Positions 52,060 through 63,690 of a DNA stretch of 64,000 nt are shown here, in pieces. How positions within the stretch are numbered: the stretch's first letter is position 1; each line of letters starts with the position of its first letter. Location of the stretch: NCBI GenBank assembly GCA_035048485.1, contig CM068585.1, positions 14,737,501 through 14,801,500 on the forward strand, read 5' to 3'. Source of the DNA: Pteria penguin. Taxonomy: Eukaryota; Mollusca; Bivalvia; Pterioida; Pteriidae. The notes below the pieces were generated by a model. The model did no database searches and had not been told where the DNA came from. It saw only the letters and a program-made list of their open reading frames with translations. The translations under genes and the position numbers were made by a program.

Positions 52060-52650
52060 TTTTAGCTTGCCAGCACGAATATCTAGAGACTTAATGTCAT
52101 AGCGATGATGTCCGGGTTTGCGGCCGTGCCGGCATCCGCGTTGGCGGCGTAGACAAAAACTTTACCTTGGCCATACCTTCAAAAGTGTCAAACATAGGGC
52201 TTTCATATTTCACACAAGATCTTGTCATTAGTGCCATCATTTTCGACCTGCGACCTTGACCTTGACGTTTGACATACTTTCCAAAATCTGTAACCTTGCC
52301 AATAACACGTCAACTACTAGCTGTATGTCTATCATAAATTTCACACATGTGTTTTTTATTGTTAAACCTTTATGTCCATACCATGATTGTTTACCTTGGG
52401 ACCTTAACCTGTGAAGTTTGACCCTCTTTTCAAAAACTTTAACCTTGCTCGTAACTCGTTAACTACATGTACTGTACTGAGAATATAGCTTTCATATTTC
52501 ACACTTTAGCTGTAGGCTTTTCTATCTGTACCAAAAGGTTTGACTCCAGGACCGTGAGCTTGAATTAATTAAGAAAACATTGAAAATACATGTTTTCTCT
52601 GTGACAATCCCGCGGGAGAGCTATATTATCTGCTGACAATTCCTGTCCTC
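52060..52650 (+). mobile_element. Diverged family B Helitron-like element nested in foldback element 1
   Basis: Starts TTTTAGCTTGCCAGCACGAA and ends GAGAGCTATATTATCTGCTG-ACAATTCCTG, the same layout as 50227-50598 with a weakened terminal hairpin (ATTATC/GACAAT). The interior has GACCTTGACCTTGACG and TTCATATTTCACAC motifs. Confidence 0.4.
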
Positions 52651-52775
52651 ATACTAGTTAACAAAACGGTTTTCTGAGTAGTTTAGTGCGTAGATGTTAA
52701 TATCGATGAACATCCTATAAACAAAGAAAACTTAATACGAATTTACTTTGAACTTAAGTAACAATGAAATATTGA

Positions 52776-53006
52776 GTAGAATTTTTAAGATAGTATGTTG
52801 AATTTTCAAGATAGTTCAGTTGAATTTTCAAAATATTTATGCTGAATTTTCAAGATAGTATCTTTAATTTTCAAGATTGTTAAGTTAAATTTTCAAGATA
52901 ATATCTTGAATTTTCAAGACAGTTTCTTAAATTTTCAAGGCAGTTAATTTGAATTTTCAAGATAGTAAGTTGAATATTCAAGATATTGTCTTGAATTTTC
53001 AAGATA
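52776..53006. repeat. Right array, inverted relative to 51909-52058
   Basis: About 11 units of GAATTTTCAAGATAGTnnGTT with more divergence than the left array. The orientation is opposite, so the two arrays can pair over at least 150 nt. Confidence 0.9.
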
Positions 53007-53215
53007 AATTTTAAAAATATGTGGCGTTATTTGGCTCCCGTAATTTAGGTAATCACAGTCGGATGTTGTTTTGGTAGATTTTCCCTGGTTTTTGTTTTTT
53101 GTTTTTTGTTTTTTTTTTTTTTTGCTTTATTTATTCTGTTTGTAATTTTCATTCTTAACTCTCGGCTATAATGCCATACATCCCTGTAGACTTAAAACAG
53201 AACCGTCATTGATGT

Positions 53216-53689
53216 GTGACCACCCGAAATTCCGAAGGCTCAGTAGTTCGAGGGCCCGATAGTACGACAGCCGTAAGGTGTGAAGCTCCGATAGTCCGAA
53301 GACCCAATGCTCCGAAGGTCTTATACTCCCAGTAGATCGAAGATCCAAAAGTCCGAATGCCAGATAGTCCGAAATTTATGTAATGATTATAATAATACAT
53401 GAGTAAGAGTAATTAATAAACAAAACTAGACTGTGCCAGTCAAAAAATTCCTTCGAACCACTGGGTCCTCGGACTATAGGACCTCCGAACTATTGGGCCT
53501 TCGGTGTATCGGGCTTTCGGACTATCGGCATATAGCGTTTTCGGAGCATAGGAACTTCGGACTATCGGACCTTCGAACTATCGGGTCTTTGCACTACCGT
53601 GCCACCTTATGACTATTAGCACATGATTATTGGACCTTTGTACTATTTGACTTACGGACTATTGGGCCTCCGGAATATCGGGTAGTCAC
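53216..53689. mobile_element. Foldback-like element 2 with inverted 18-bp repeat arrays
   Basis: The left end GTGACCACCCGAAATTCCGA and right end (reverse complement GTGACTACCCGATATTCCGG) are inverted. The left array (53230-53378) repeats GATAGTCCGAAGGCCC-like 17-19 bp units. The right array (53450-53680) repeats the complement, TTCGGACTATCGGGCC. The unique centre is about 70 bp with ATAATAATACATGAG. No coding capacity and no clear target duplication. It begins 174 bp after foldback-like element 1. Confidence 0.8.
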
Positions 53690-53691
53690 CA

Positions 53692-54410
53692 ACTGATGAT
53701 GACATACTACACATGAGTTTTACTACCAGTAAAATCGTCGATGTTTTTATTACAGGAATATGCCTATAATCTCCAAAATAAGATCCGTTATATTTTGTAA
53801 TCACGGGAAGTTTCTGATGTAACCTCCAATTCGGCAATCTCCAAAGCAGAGTTGTCGTTCCTTTACAATCCACACACACACCTCTGCCAACGTCTCAGGT
53901 TTTACAAGATTCTTGTAAAATCAGATTTTGCCTCTAGACGGTATGACTTGGTATTCAGTGGCTTTATTAGTTAAATTTAAAGCATTTACCATGTTACATT
54001 GAGTTTTAATCGGGCTTCTACATCAAATCAATCCTGAATTTATACCGCACTTATATTTTCCCAGCGTACAAATCAGCGTACTAATATAATACAGTTTGTC
54101 AATAACACTATCATTCGCAACTAACAATTTCTGAATGAATTCCCCATTGGCTAATTTCGCCCAGATAACTTGAATACGATGACACGCAAAACAAACTATA
54201 TTTTCTGCCTTCTGACTATGGACTACTTTCAGTAGTTGGTAGAGGTTAAAGGGAGTGCAAGGACCATAACCCTGCTTTGGAGATTGCCAGTTCGGTAGTT
54301 ATGACAAAACGAAAGAAAATTGTAACAAAATTCATTTGATTATAGTTTCTTAGTATAACCGACAGTAGTGCTGTGTTACTGTGAAGCTCAAAACAATGTA
54401 TTATTGGGCA
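53692..54410. other. Intergenic sequence, no gene seen
   Basis: CCAATTCGGCAATCTCCAAAGCAGAGTTGT at 53826 has a reversed partner, CTGCTTTGGAGATTGCCAGTTCGG, near 54273, so the ends of this stretch form a loose inverted pair about 450 bp apart. No gene recognised. Confidence 0.4.
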
Positions 54411-55405
54411 AGGCATCCTGGAGGGGTAGAAGTTAGACCAGGTATCCTGGATGGATAGAGGTGCGACAACTTATCCTGGAAGGGTATAAGCGAGACCAGA
54501 TATCTTGAAGGGGTAGAAAAGGTATCCTGAAGGGGGAGGAGTGAAACCAGTTATCTTGAAGGGGTAGAAGACCAGTTATCTTGGAGGGGTAGAAATGAGA
54601 GCAGGTATTCTGGAGGGGTAGAATTGAGACCAGGTACAACTAGAGGGATATAGGAGTTTTTAACAGGTATTCTGGAGGGGTAGGAGTGAAAACAAGTATC
54701 CTGGAGAGGTAGGAGTGAGACCAGGTAATTCGAGGGGTAGAATTGTAACCAGGTACCCCTAGAGGGATATAGGAGTGAGAATAGGTATCCTGGAGGGGTA
54801 TATGCGAGACCAGGTATCCTGGAAGGATAGGATTGAGACCAGGTATCCTGGAGGGGTAGGATTGATACCATGTATCCTGGAGGGGTAGAATTGTGACCAG
54901 ATACCCCTAGAGGGATATAGGAGTGAGAACAGATATTCTGGAGGGGCAGAAGTGAGACCAGGTATCCTGGAGGGGTAGAAGTGAGACCAGGTACCCCTAG
55001 AGGGATATAGGAGTGAGAACAGATATTGTGGAGGGGCAGAAGTGAGACCAGGAATCTTGGAGGGGTAGAAGTGAGACTAGGTATCCTGGAGGGGTAGAAG
55101 TGAGACCAGGTATCCTGGAAGGGTAGGACTGAGACCAGGTATCCTGGAGGGGTAGGATTGATACCATGTATCCTGGAGGGGTAGAATTGTGACCAGATAC
55201 CCCTAGAGGGATATAGGAGTGAGAACAGATATTCTGGAGGGGGCAGAAATGAGACCAGGTATCCTGGAGGGGTATAAGTGAGATCAGGTATCCTGGAGGG
55301 GTAGAAGTGAGACCAGGTATCCTGGAGGGGTAGAAGTGAGACCAGGTATCATAGAGGGGTAGAAGTGAGACCAGGTATCCTGGAGGGGTAGAAGTGAGAC
55401 TAAGT
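54411..55405. repeat. 29-bp minisatellite, about 34 copies, with higher-order blocks
   Basis: Unit GGTAGAAGTGAGACCAGGTA-TCCTGGAGG. A variant block, TACCCCTAGAGGGATATAGG-AGTGAGAACAGATATT, recurs about every 200-260 bp (54645, 54765, 54905, 54995, 55200). This marks duplication of multi-unit segments. Minus-strand open frames of 106 and 139 codons are by-products. Confidence 0.95.
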
Positions 55406-55588
55406 ATTATAGACACAATGGCATAATAGCACTTTCGTTTTTGTTTGTTTCTTTGGATTCTTTACATTTTATAAAGGTCATTAGGCTGAAAACCGGGACA
55501 AGAGTGATTATTGTTATTTAATTCATACATCCCGTCGGAGGACTTCTTATAATTTCTGTAAAGATACAGGTGTAAGTGACGTAGATGA

Positions 55589-56446
55589 ATACAAACCAAT
55601 GAAACATTAAGAAAATACTAAAATACAAACCAATAAAATATTAAGAAAATCCTAAAATACAAACCAATAAAACATTAAGAAAATGCTAAAATACAAACCA
55701 ATAAAACATTAAGAAAATGCTGAAATACAAACCAATAAAACATTAAGAAAATGCTAAAATACAAACCAATATAAAATATTAAGAAAATGCTAAAATACAA
55801 ATCAATAAAACATTAAGAAAATGCTAAGATACAAACCAATAAAACATTAAGAAAATGCTAAAATACAAACCAATAAAACATTAAGAAAATGCTAAAATAC
55901 AAACCAATAAAACATTAAGAAAATGCTAAAATACAAACCAATATAAAATATTAAGAAAATGCTAAAATACAAATCAATAAAACATTAAGAAAATGCTAAA
56001 ATACAAACCAATAAAACATTAAGAAAATGCTAAAATACAAACCAATATAAAACATTATGAAAAAGCTAAAATACAAACCAATAAAACATTAAGGAAATGC
56101 TAAAATACAAACCAATAAAATATTAAGAAAATACTGAAATACAAACCAATATAAAACATTAAGAAAATGCTAAAATACAAACCAATAAAACATTGAGAAA
56201 ATGCTAAAATACAAACCAATATAAAACATTAAGAAAATGCTAAAATACAAATCAATAAAACATTAAGAAAATGCTAAAATACAAACCAATAAAACATTAA
56301 GAAAATGCTAAAATACAAACCAATAAAATATTAAGAAATGCTAAAATACAAACCAATAAAATATTAAGAAAATGCTAAAATACAAACCAATAAAACTTTA
56401 AGAAAGCGCTAAAATACAAACCAATAAAACATTAAGAAAATGCTAA
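55589..56446. repeat. 34-bp A-rich minisatellite, about 25 copies
   Basis: Unit ACAAACCAATAAAACATTAA-GAAAATGCTAAAAT, with a +2 variant (CAATATAAAA). Well conserved. It follows the 29-bp array after only about 180 bp. Confidence 0.95.
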
Positions 56447-57799
56447 AAACATTTTAAAAGCATCATGATCTTTACTTTATGTGAAATCAATTTCATTCAT
56501 CCTCTCCATAATGTTTTATATCATAATTTATTCAATGGCATTTAAGGTAATTGGAGTACATTTCTTTTTTTTTTCACCTATGTGTTTGTTGCCGATGCTT
56601 TGCGTTATAACACTACATTTTCAGGACAATTTCATTTTTCTGATATCGAAATAAAATCGTGAAACTAATGTCTTTTGATTTCCTCTATCAATAGTCTTTG
56701 AATATGTTTTGAAGTTATTGAAATAAGATAATGTACGTTTACAATCTATTATTTTTAAAATCCTCTTCCTTTCGATTAAGACGTTAATGGTCAAGTTTCA
56801 CTGTCACTGTGGAGACCAAAATAGTATGCTGTAGATGCTCTCCAGAAAGGTCGATAGGTCACGTTTATTAAGTGTCTGTCGCCCTAGGGTCAGTTCTGTC
56901 CCTTTGTATCTCTGTTTCTCGAAATCAGCAGGACGTAGAGAGGAGTTCTTCGTAATTGGAAGATACATTACACACTCGTTCACTCTCACCTTGAAGCATG
57001 ACATTCAGTATGGTTCATCTCATCTCGACAAAACATCCAGGTGACACAGATTTCGGAACGGCCAGTCACTTGTATCATTAACTCGGATCACTTTAATGGG
57101 GAAAAGATGGGCGTGTTTTATTATGCATTGTAAGATGAAAATTTGTCTGAATCCTAAAGTTGTATCTGTCATTTATAAGCTCATGAAGAGATTTTAATTT
57201 GAAGTTTTAGGGAAATCATGTACGTGGTACTAGAGGTATACAAAACGATTATTTCGTATCTTTCTATCTGTGCTGACCATTCAATTTATTTTATTTTAAA
57301 AGATAATCTTCACAGTGTTACTAATACAACAACAGATTTTCTCTTTTTAAGTTCACATTAAAATGCAATAAGGATTCTGCGTCCTTTATACATCAAGTAA
57401 TCTATTTCTTTTTCTCGGTAATAATATGTCCAACATACTTTAAGGACTAACTTACAAATAAATGGTTTATGTAATTCACAAGAGGGTTGTGTGTGAAGCT
57501 TTCTCACAGTGATGATCAGTATGTATTATATGCTGTAGATTACGGGAGAGAGTGAGTTACTCTGCTGGCCACTGATTAGATATTTGTCTCTTAATAAATG
57601 AATTCTCAATATTATTATACCATACCCTTATATTCACGACTCATCTGCATGTCTTCGAGAATACAAAGAGGATAGCCCATTAACAACAGATATATTGTGC
57701 TAGACTTTGATGGTATTTTCAAATTGATATCTCGTAATACTTTACTCAAAAAACTTATAATAAAAAAGTAGGAATGTACGGGTAATGAGTCTCCAAGGA
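56447..57799. other. Intergenic sequence, no gene seen
   Basis: AT-rich, with short open frames on both strands at 56804-57044 that overlap each other and show no motif. No element recognised. Confidence 0.4.
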
Positions 57800-58435
57800 G
57801 CTTCATTATTAATCATCTATGATTCGTCCTAGCTTTATTAATCATCTATGATTTATCCCAGCTTTATTAATCATCTATGATTCATCCCAGCTTTATTAAT
57901 CATCTATGATTCATCCCAGCTTTATTAATCATCTATGATTCATCCCAGCTTTATTAATCAACTATGATTCATCCCAGCTTTATTAATCATCTATGATTCA
58001 TCCCAGCTTTATTGATCATCTATGATTCATCCCAGCTTTATTAATCATCTATGATTCGTCCTAGCTTTATTAATCATCTTAGATTCGTCCTAGCTTTCTC
58101 AATCATCTATGATTCATCCTAGCTTTATTAATCATCTATGATTCGTCCTAGCTTTATTAATCATCTATGATTCGTCCTAGCTTTATCAATCATCTATGAT
58201 TCATCCCAGCTTTATTAATCATCTATGATTCGTCCTAGCTTTATTAATCATCTATGATTCATCCCAGCTTTATTAATCATCTATGTTTCGTCCTAGCTTT
58301 ATTAATCATCTATGATTCGTCCTAGCTTTATTAATCATCTATGTTTCGTCCCAGCTTTATTAATCATCTATGATTCATCCCAGCTTTATTAATCATTTAT
58401 GATTCATCCCAGCTTTATTCATCATCTATCATGAT
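57800..58435. repeat. 29-bp minisatellite, about 22 copies
   Basis: Unit GCTTTATTAATCATCTATGA-TTCATCCCA, with CGTCCTA replacing CATCCCA in a subset. The two variants are mixed in blocks. It grades into the related 32-bp array on its right. Confidence 0.95.
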
Positions 58436-59042
58436 CCGTTCTAGGAGTTTCAATGTTATTTATGATTCGTTCTATGAGTTTCATTATTGATCTCTGATTG
58501 AATCGTTCTAGGAGTTTCATTAATCATATTAAATACGTCCTAGGAGTTTCATTACTTTTCCATGATTCGTCCTAAAAGTTTCATTACTTTTCCATGATTC
58601 GGCCTGGGAGTTTCATTATTTTTCCATGATTCGGCCTGGGAGTTTCATTATTTTTCCATGATTTGGCCTGGGAGTTTCAATAGTTTTCCATGATTCGTCG
58701 TAGAAGATTCATTACTTTTCCATGATTCGTCCTAGGAGATTCATTACTTGTCCATGATTCATCCTAAAAGTTTCATTACTTTTTTCATGATTCGTCCTGA
58801 TAATTTCATTACTTTTTCACGATTCGTCCTAGAAATTCCATTATTTTTCCATGATTCGTCCTAGTATTTTGATAACTTTTCAATGATTCGTCCTAGGAGT
58901 TTCATTACCCTTCCATGGTTCGTCGTAGGAGTTTCATTACTTTTCCATGATTGGTCCTACGAGTTCCATTTTTTCCATGATTCGTCGTAGGAGTTTCATT
59001 ACTTTTTCATGATTGGTCCTGGGAGTTTCATTACTCGTCTAT
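58436..59042. repeat. 32-bp tandem array related to the preceding 29-bp array
   Basis: Unit CATGATTCGTCCTAGGAGTT-TCATTACTTTTC, about 19 copies, more diverged. The shared ATGATTCGTCCTA core shows that the two arrays descend from one unit that changed length. Confidence 0.9.
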
Positions 59043-59739
59043 GACATTTTTTTTTTCAGTATTTGTATAAAGTTTCATAACAATGTTACTTTTTATGCAG
59101 CTTTTGTAAGCCATTCACTGGTCATGTCCACTGTTGCTTCGCTCCTAATTTAGCTTATGTTGTCAGAAAATGTTCTACATGTAAATGTTGTCAGGGACGT
59201 ATGTACCATGGCGAAAAAAGGACAAGAAAAGAAAAAATAAAAAAAAAGAGAAAGAGATGAAACCATTTCTTCTCTCTCTTCCTCTTTGCATATTGAGACG
59301 GTGTTTCTGTTTTCTGAAACTTGTTGTTTTGATAAATCTTGACAAAAAATAAAAATTCATTTGGCAGATCCGTTCGTACTTTTCTGATATTTTTGTATAG
59401 GGGTGCCCGGTGACAAATCTCTTTGTTCTTAAGAAGTCTTACAAGACACCCCGGAGGACATTGCAAGTTTTGCAGAAAGACACAGTGCCACCTTTGAGAT
59501 ATTCTCTTATTTGCCTATCAATTAATGCACCTATCTACTATTTAAAAGTTTACATGCCTTGAAAAGTAACTTTGATAGTTAATAAATTGTCTCATTTCCA
59601 ATTAACATTCACTTTGATTCAGTTAGAAATTTTACTCTCTATTATTGAAATTTTCCATGTTTAACGATTAGCATGGAATACTAATAGTGTTAGTCTCTCG
59701 TGATATAAAAATGAGACGTGCATATAGTATGCAACATAG

Positions 59740-59773
59740 TATCAGGGACGTATATATCTATACGTCCCTGATA
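59740..59773. repeat. Perfect 15-bp inverted repeat (CAGGGACGTATA motif)
   Basis: TATCAGGGACGTATA (59740-59754), loop TATC, then its exact reverse complement (59759-59773). CAGGGACGTAT also occurs singly at about 59192 and 63926, so this is probably the terminal sequence of a dispersed element, here in head-to-head form. Confidence 0.85.
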
Positions 59774-60420
59774 GTATGTATATAGATGCAATCTTTGTAT
59801 TATATGGACTGAAGACCTATGATTAACCTATACGAAATGTAACGTGTGACAAATACATTGGTAGCAAGAATGAATGGTAATCGTCATTTGTTCCTTAACG
59901 CCTCACACAAAACAGAACAAAGTACAACAAAGAGTATGGCTGTCCACTAAGCCACGGGCTAACATCAAAAGAATTTCACACTCAATAAAAAGACAACCGC
60001 CCATCATTACTGCTGTGGATCACGGGTACGTCGACTGACCCCAGGCCGTAATTAGCCAAAAATACCCGGACGAGGGCATGAATATTAGTATTGTAAATTA
60101 ATTTGCGAAAACGAGATCGTGTGATAAAAATAATGAGATTAGTTCAAAGAAAGGCTGCGAAAAGATATGTAAATTATGTTATTAACATGAGGTATATTTT
60201 ACAAAGGTGGTATGAAGAATAGACACAAATTTATGGTGTTAATCGTATTTGTAGTTTTATGTCGGTTTTGTTTGATTTCTGTACTGTAAATGCGTGTGCT
60301 GATTATGATCATTTTTTCTACACCTTGAATTATGTTTAAAATAGAAGCTGTAATTGCCAGTGTGAATTACCTGATAATGAGTGTAAAACGAAGCAAATAA
60401 ATTTCATTATACAAACATAT

Positions 60421-60422
60421 AT

Positions 60423-60501
<79 letters not shown>

Positions 60502-60534
60502 TCTATTTATCTATTTATTTATTTATTTATTTAT
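60421..60534. repeat. (ATTT)n microsatellite
   Basis: Continuous ATTT tetranucleotides with two ATCT variants near the right end. Confidence 0.97.
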
Positions 60535-61860
60535 TCGGAATAAGAGACTATGGGGTTGTCCCCATTACCGTAATCTTCGAGCATAGTTTTGGAAAAGACA
60601 TGATAATGTCGGACCCTTCTGTCTATAACACAGTACAAATACACATGTATTTCTAAATCAATATGTCAAAGAATTATCTAACCGAGGTAAATTCATTAAG
60701 TTTGCTTTTATCGTTTGAAGCCTTCACACGCATAATTATTAATCTTCTGTTGATTCGCCGTAACTGAAAGATCTTCAGATTATATAAATTCTTTACTGGT
60801 TTTTGTATATATTTATTGTATGATACCAACGACTTATAAACAAGATCTTTATACGTCCTGGAAGATACAGTATTATATGATGTACATGAACTGTCTTGCT
60901 TACTATCGATAGAAATACTATAGTGTCATGTTATGTCCCTGATAAATGTATATATGCACCGACTCCAACTTGATATTGTGACCTTAAGCATGCGTTATTT
61001 TCAAAATAATATCTGTCGGGATCGGGAGTTATAGAAATTGATCTCAAAATGTAATCAAAGGATTTGATACGGTACACTAAGACTATCAGCTGGAGGAAAT
61101 TACTATCAACAACCAAAATATTTTATGAATAAACATCTGTAAATACTAGATGAGAATTCTATGAACATTTGAACTGATCCACAGCTACTTTCACACCCAA
61201 TATCCTGAACAGATTTATGTATTCATAGTTGATGTTCTAGGTATCAATAACATTGTTCAACCTTGGTATCAATTAAAATCGCAAATTCATTTCACCTATG
61301 ACAGGTTGCGATTGACCATGTGCTCAAAATACCATTTGTAACACCACCAAGGATTGAAATGACATCAAGACCGATCTCGAGGGATTTGTTGTAAAACAAA
61401 TAACGGTATCAGTGCAGGATTATGCAAGATTAGAAGGACAGCTTTCTGACTTTATCGTACAACAAAACAATAGGAGGGGATTGATTTCTTTAGGATGGAT
61501 TAGTGGTATGACTGACTTATCGGAGATGAAGTAAATGAATTCACTTTAGATTGAAAATTGAAGTTTAAATCTTTGGGTCAAAAGTTATTAAAATGTTTTA
61601 TTTCATTGTATGAAATTCTTCCATAAATATATACAAGTACAAAGTAATAGAGTTGACATCATGGAAAGGCTAGTGCTTACGTCATTGTGGATGGGATTGT
61701 AACATAATGTATTGTTTTATTTATATGAGAACATTTTTGTTTAATTCTTGACGCGAACATATCAGTTTCAAGCACAAACGACAACTGTGTAAGAAAAAAT
61801 GATTAGCATGGAAGAAATTCAAGAGTAAGGAGAGGAATGTGCAAAATCGCATTTGAAACC
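60535..61860. other. Intergenic sequence, no gene seen
   Basis: AT-rich. No recognisable coding, RNA or mobile-element signal. Confidence 0.4.
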
Positions 61861-61861
61861 C

Positions 61862-61868
61862 GTGCGCG

Positions 61869-61901
<33 letters not shown>
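61862..61901. repeat. (GC)n(CT)n compound microsatellite
   Basis: GTGCGCGCGCG followed by a pure CT run. Open frames across it (Ser-Leu or Arg-Glu repeats) are artefacts. Confidence 0.95.
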
Positions 61902-61903
<2 letters not shown>

Positions 61904-63151
61904 CAAATCCTCAATCAGACAGAAGCTCATCGCCATTTAAAGGATTACTATTTACTTAAAATATTTGACGACAAACCACTTTTACTTTACAATGCAGTTC
62001 ACTTAGTAGCCCTCAATGTTATTGACAAAGCCCTCAAGTGTCAGAGTAAATTCGGACAACTTAATTAAATCTCAAAGTTAAGAATAGATATGCCTAGATA
62101 TGCCTATCTTCACAGTGTGTATGATACCATAAAACTTTCTTTTCTATTATATCGTTTTCACACCTGGTTCCATACTAGCTATTGCCACCGATATATGCAC
62201 CCGTCATGCCAGACTTATCTCCCGTATATCTGAGCAGTGTTCAAGTGGTCGATTGAAGTCAAATATGAGTTATCTTTCTTTCTTATCTTGTCAATATGAA
62301 GTGTTCGAGAGGCAGACAATCGCGCCAAATTTCGGGCAGACTTCTTACTTTCAAACTTAGATAACGGTAAGGCAAACGGGAAAAGATGACCTTATCCGAA
62401 AGTGCGAACCGCAGTTATATAAATATACAAGAAACAAAAGTGTAATATTAATTATTTTCCGTTGAGCGTAGACAAAGTTCTATACTTTGCCATAGGACAC
62501 CAGTGTTACTAGTAGGTTGAAAATGTGCTTTGGTGGAGCTCCGTATCACGTCATATAACACAAATCCCTGATAGAGACTAACAAAAAATTTAGACAATGT
62601 AATGTGTCAATGATAAGTGAAATAATCTTGAGTAGGGCACAAATTGGAGAAAATTCTGGATCAGGGTGAAAAAAGTTTCGTCGTTTACGAACGACATTTT
62701 CATATAATATATATAAATATGATCGAATTATTGAAGAAAACTACTATGTTTTATACTTCATTACTTAATTGACTGCTTACTCTTTTTCAATAAATAGAAT
62801 AAAGACATGACAATAAAAAAGCAGCACAACAATCAAACAAATCTATCTGTTTGGCCTAGATTTATAGGTGGGTCGTAACGATTGTGAATTCTGTGTTGTT
62901 GGGGAGGGTGTTTTTATCGATACCGTATCATGTCTTTATACCTGCCTGACTGGATAAGGTTTTCTTTCGTTTGATCTGATATCATGGGGCTTATTTCCGC
63001 GTTATAAAATGACAAGTGATAGGTAAAGTTCCATAAGGACAATGGACATTCACATAGAGTTAATTCCCTTTATTGATTTTTCATTCTACGGTAGTATGAA
63101 GTGCTAGTATAATATATTCAGTCGAGCTGAATTTGTGTTTATGCAGTGATC
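61902..63151. other. Intergenic sequence, no gene seen
   Basis: AT-rich without recognised elements. Possibly the upstream region of the small ORF at 63152. Confidence 0.4.
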
Positions 63152-63250
63152 ATGGAAGTGCATGCAGGAAGTGTGTTGTTCGTGTGTGAATTTGCTCTGT
63201 TATGTACACTTTTCTTCATATGGTTTTGGAAACAGTTCCCTATCCAATAA
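63152..63250 (+). CDS. Possible small hydrophobic ORF with nearby splice donor
   Basis: 32 codons from ATG 63152 to TAA 63248-63250, with a 20-residue hydrophobic core (VLFVCEFALLCTLFFIWFW). AAC|GTAAGT, a strong donor match, follows at 63254. It could be a 5' exon whose upstream ORF ends just before the splice site, or a chance frame. No family recognised. Confidence 0.15.
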   Translation: MEVHAGSVLFVCEFALLCTLFFIWFWKQFPIQ

Positions 63251-63368
63251 AACGTAAGTCTGGGAGATTACTTCTTTTACTGGTTTGTGAGATATAGTTT
63301 ACATACATGTACCGTAGTTTACCTTCACTTTCAAGTTTAATGTAGTGTCTTAGTTGAACATTTCATCA

Positions 63369-63533
63369 TTGAATGTGTCGGGAAACGTCCACCAGGGATA
63401 TCAAACCCGTGCTGACGTCAGCCTTGAATGTGTCGGGAAACGTCCACCAGGGATATCAAACCCGTACTGACGTCAGCCTTGAATGTGTCGGGAAACGTCC
63501 ATCAGGGATATCAAACCCGTACTGACTTCGGAC
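63369..63533. repeat. Three tandem 55-bp repeats, two with a TGACGTCA (CRE-like) palindrome
   Basis: Copies 63369-63423, 63424-63478 and 63479-63533 (starting TTGAATGTGTCGGGAAACGT) differ at few positions. TGACGTCA, the full cAMP-response-element palindrome, is at 63413-63420 and 63468-63475. The third copy has TGACTTCG. Whether they act as regulatory sites is unknown. Confidence 0.9.
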
Positions 63534-63599
63534 ACAAAAACAAAATATATAGACTGTAAAATCGATGCTCACCAGTCAGGGCAACCCTTATATGAATGA

Positions 63600-63690
63600 C
63601 GGTCAGAGCTGTCGACATGAGACGCTCAGTTTGTGCGGATGTTAGTGGCCCTGGTTCGAGTCATACCCTGGCCACTTCTTTTTCCCTACA
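63600..63690 (+). repeat. tRNA-like SINE head relic
   Basis: GTTAGTGGCCCTGGTTCGAGTCATACCC contains a B-box-like GGTTCGAGTC. The A box and the body are not recognisable. Confidence 0.3.

Larger units (their letters stand above)
51870..53042. mobile_element. Foldback-like element 1 with inverted tandem-repeat arms
   Basis: The left end TACGGAAGCCAATTAGGGCC and right end (reverse complement TACGGGAGCCAAATAACGCC) are inverted copies. ATTTAGG lies immediately outside both ends (51863-51869 and 53043-53049), a 7-bp (or 8-bp) target duplication. Inside the left end a tandem array of ATCTTGAAAATTCAAC (51909-52058) is mirrored by its reverse complement TTGAATTTTCAAGATAGT (about 52776-53006). Between the arrays sits a family B element (52060-52650). 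No transposase. Confidence 0.8.

Noticed and set aside
54551..55416. Minus-strand frames of 106 and 139 codons rich in Pro, Ser and Leu
   Set aside because: Translations of three-unit (87-bp) periods of the 29-bp minisatellite, not a proline-rich protein.
56804..57044. Overlapping ~66-69 codon frames on both strands
   Set aside because: No motif, no splice context, and equal openness on both strands suggest chance.
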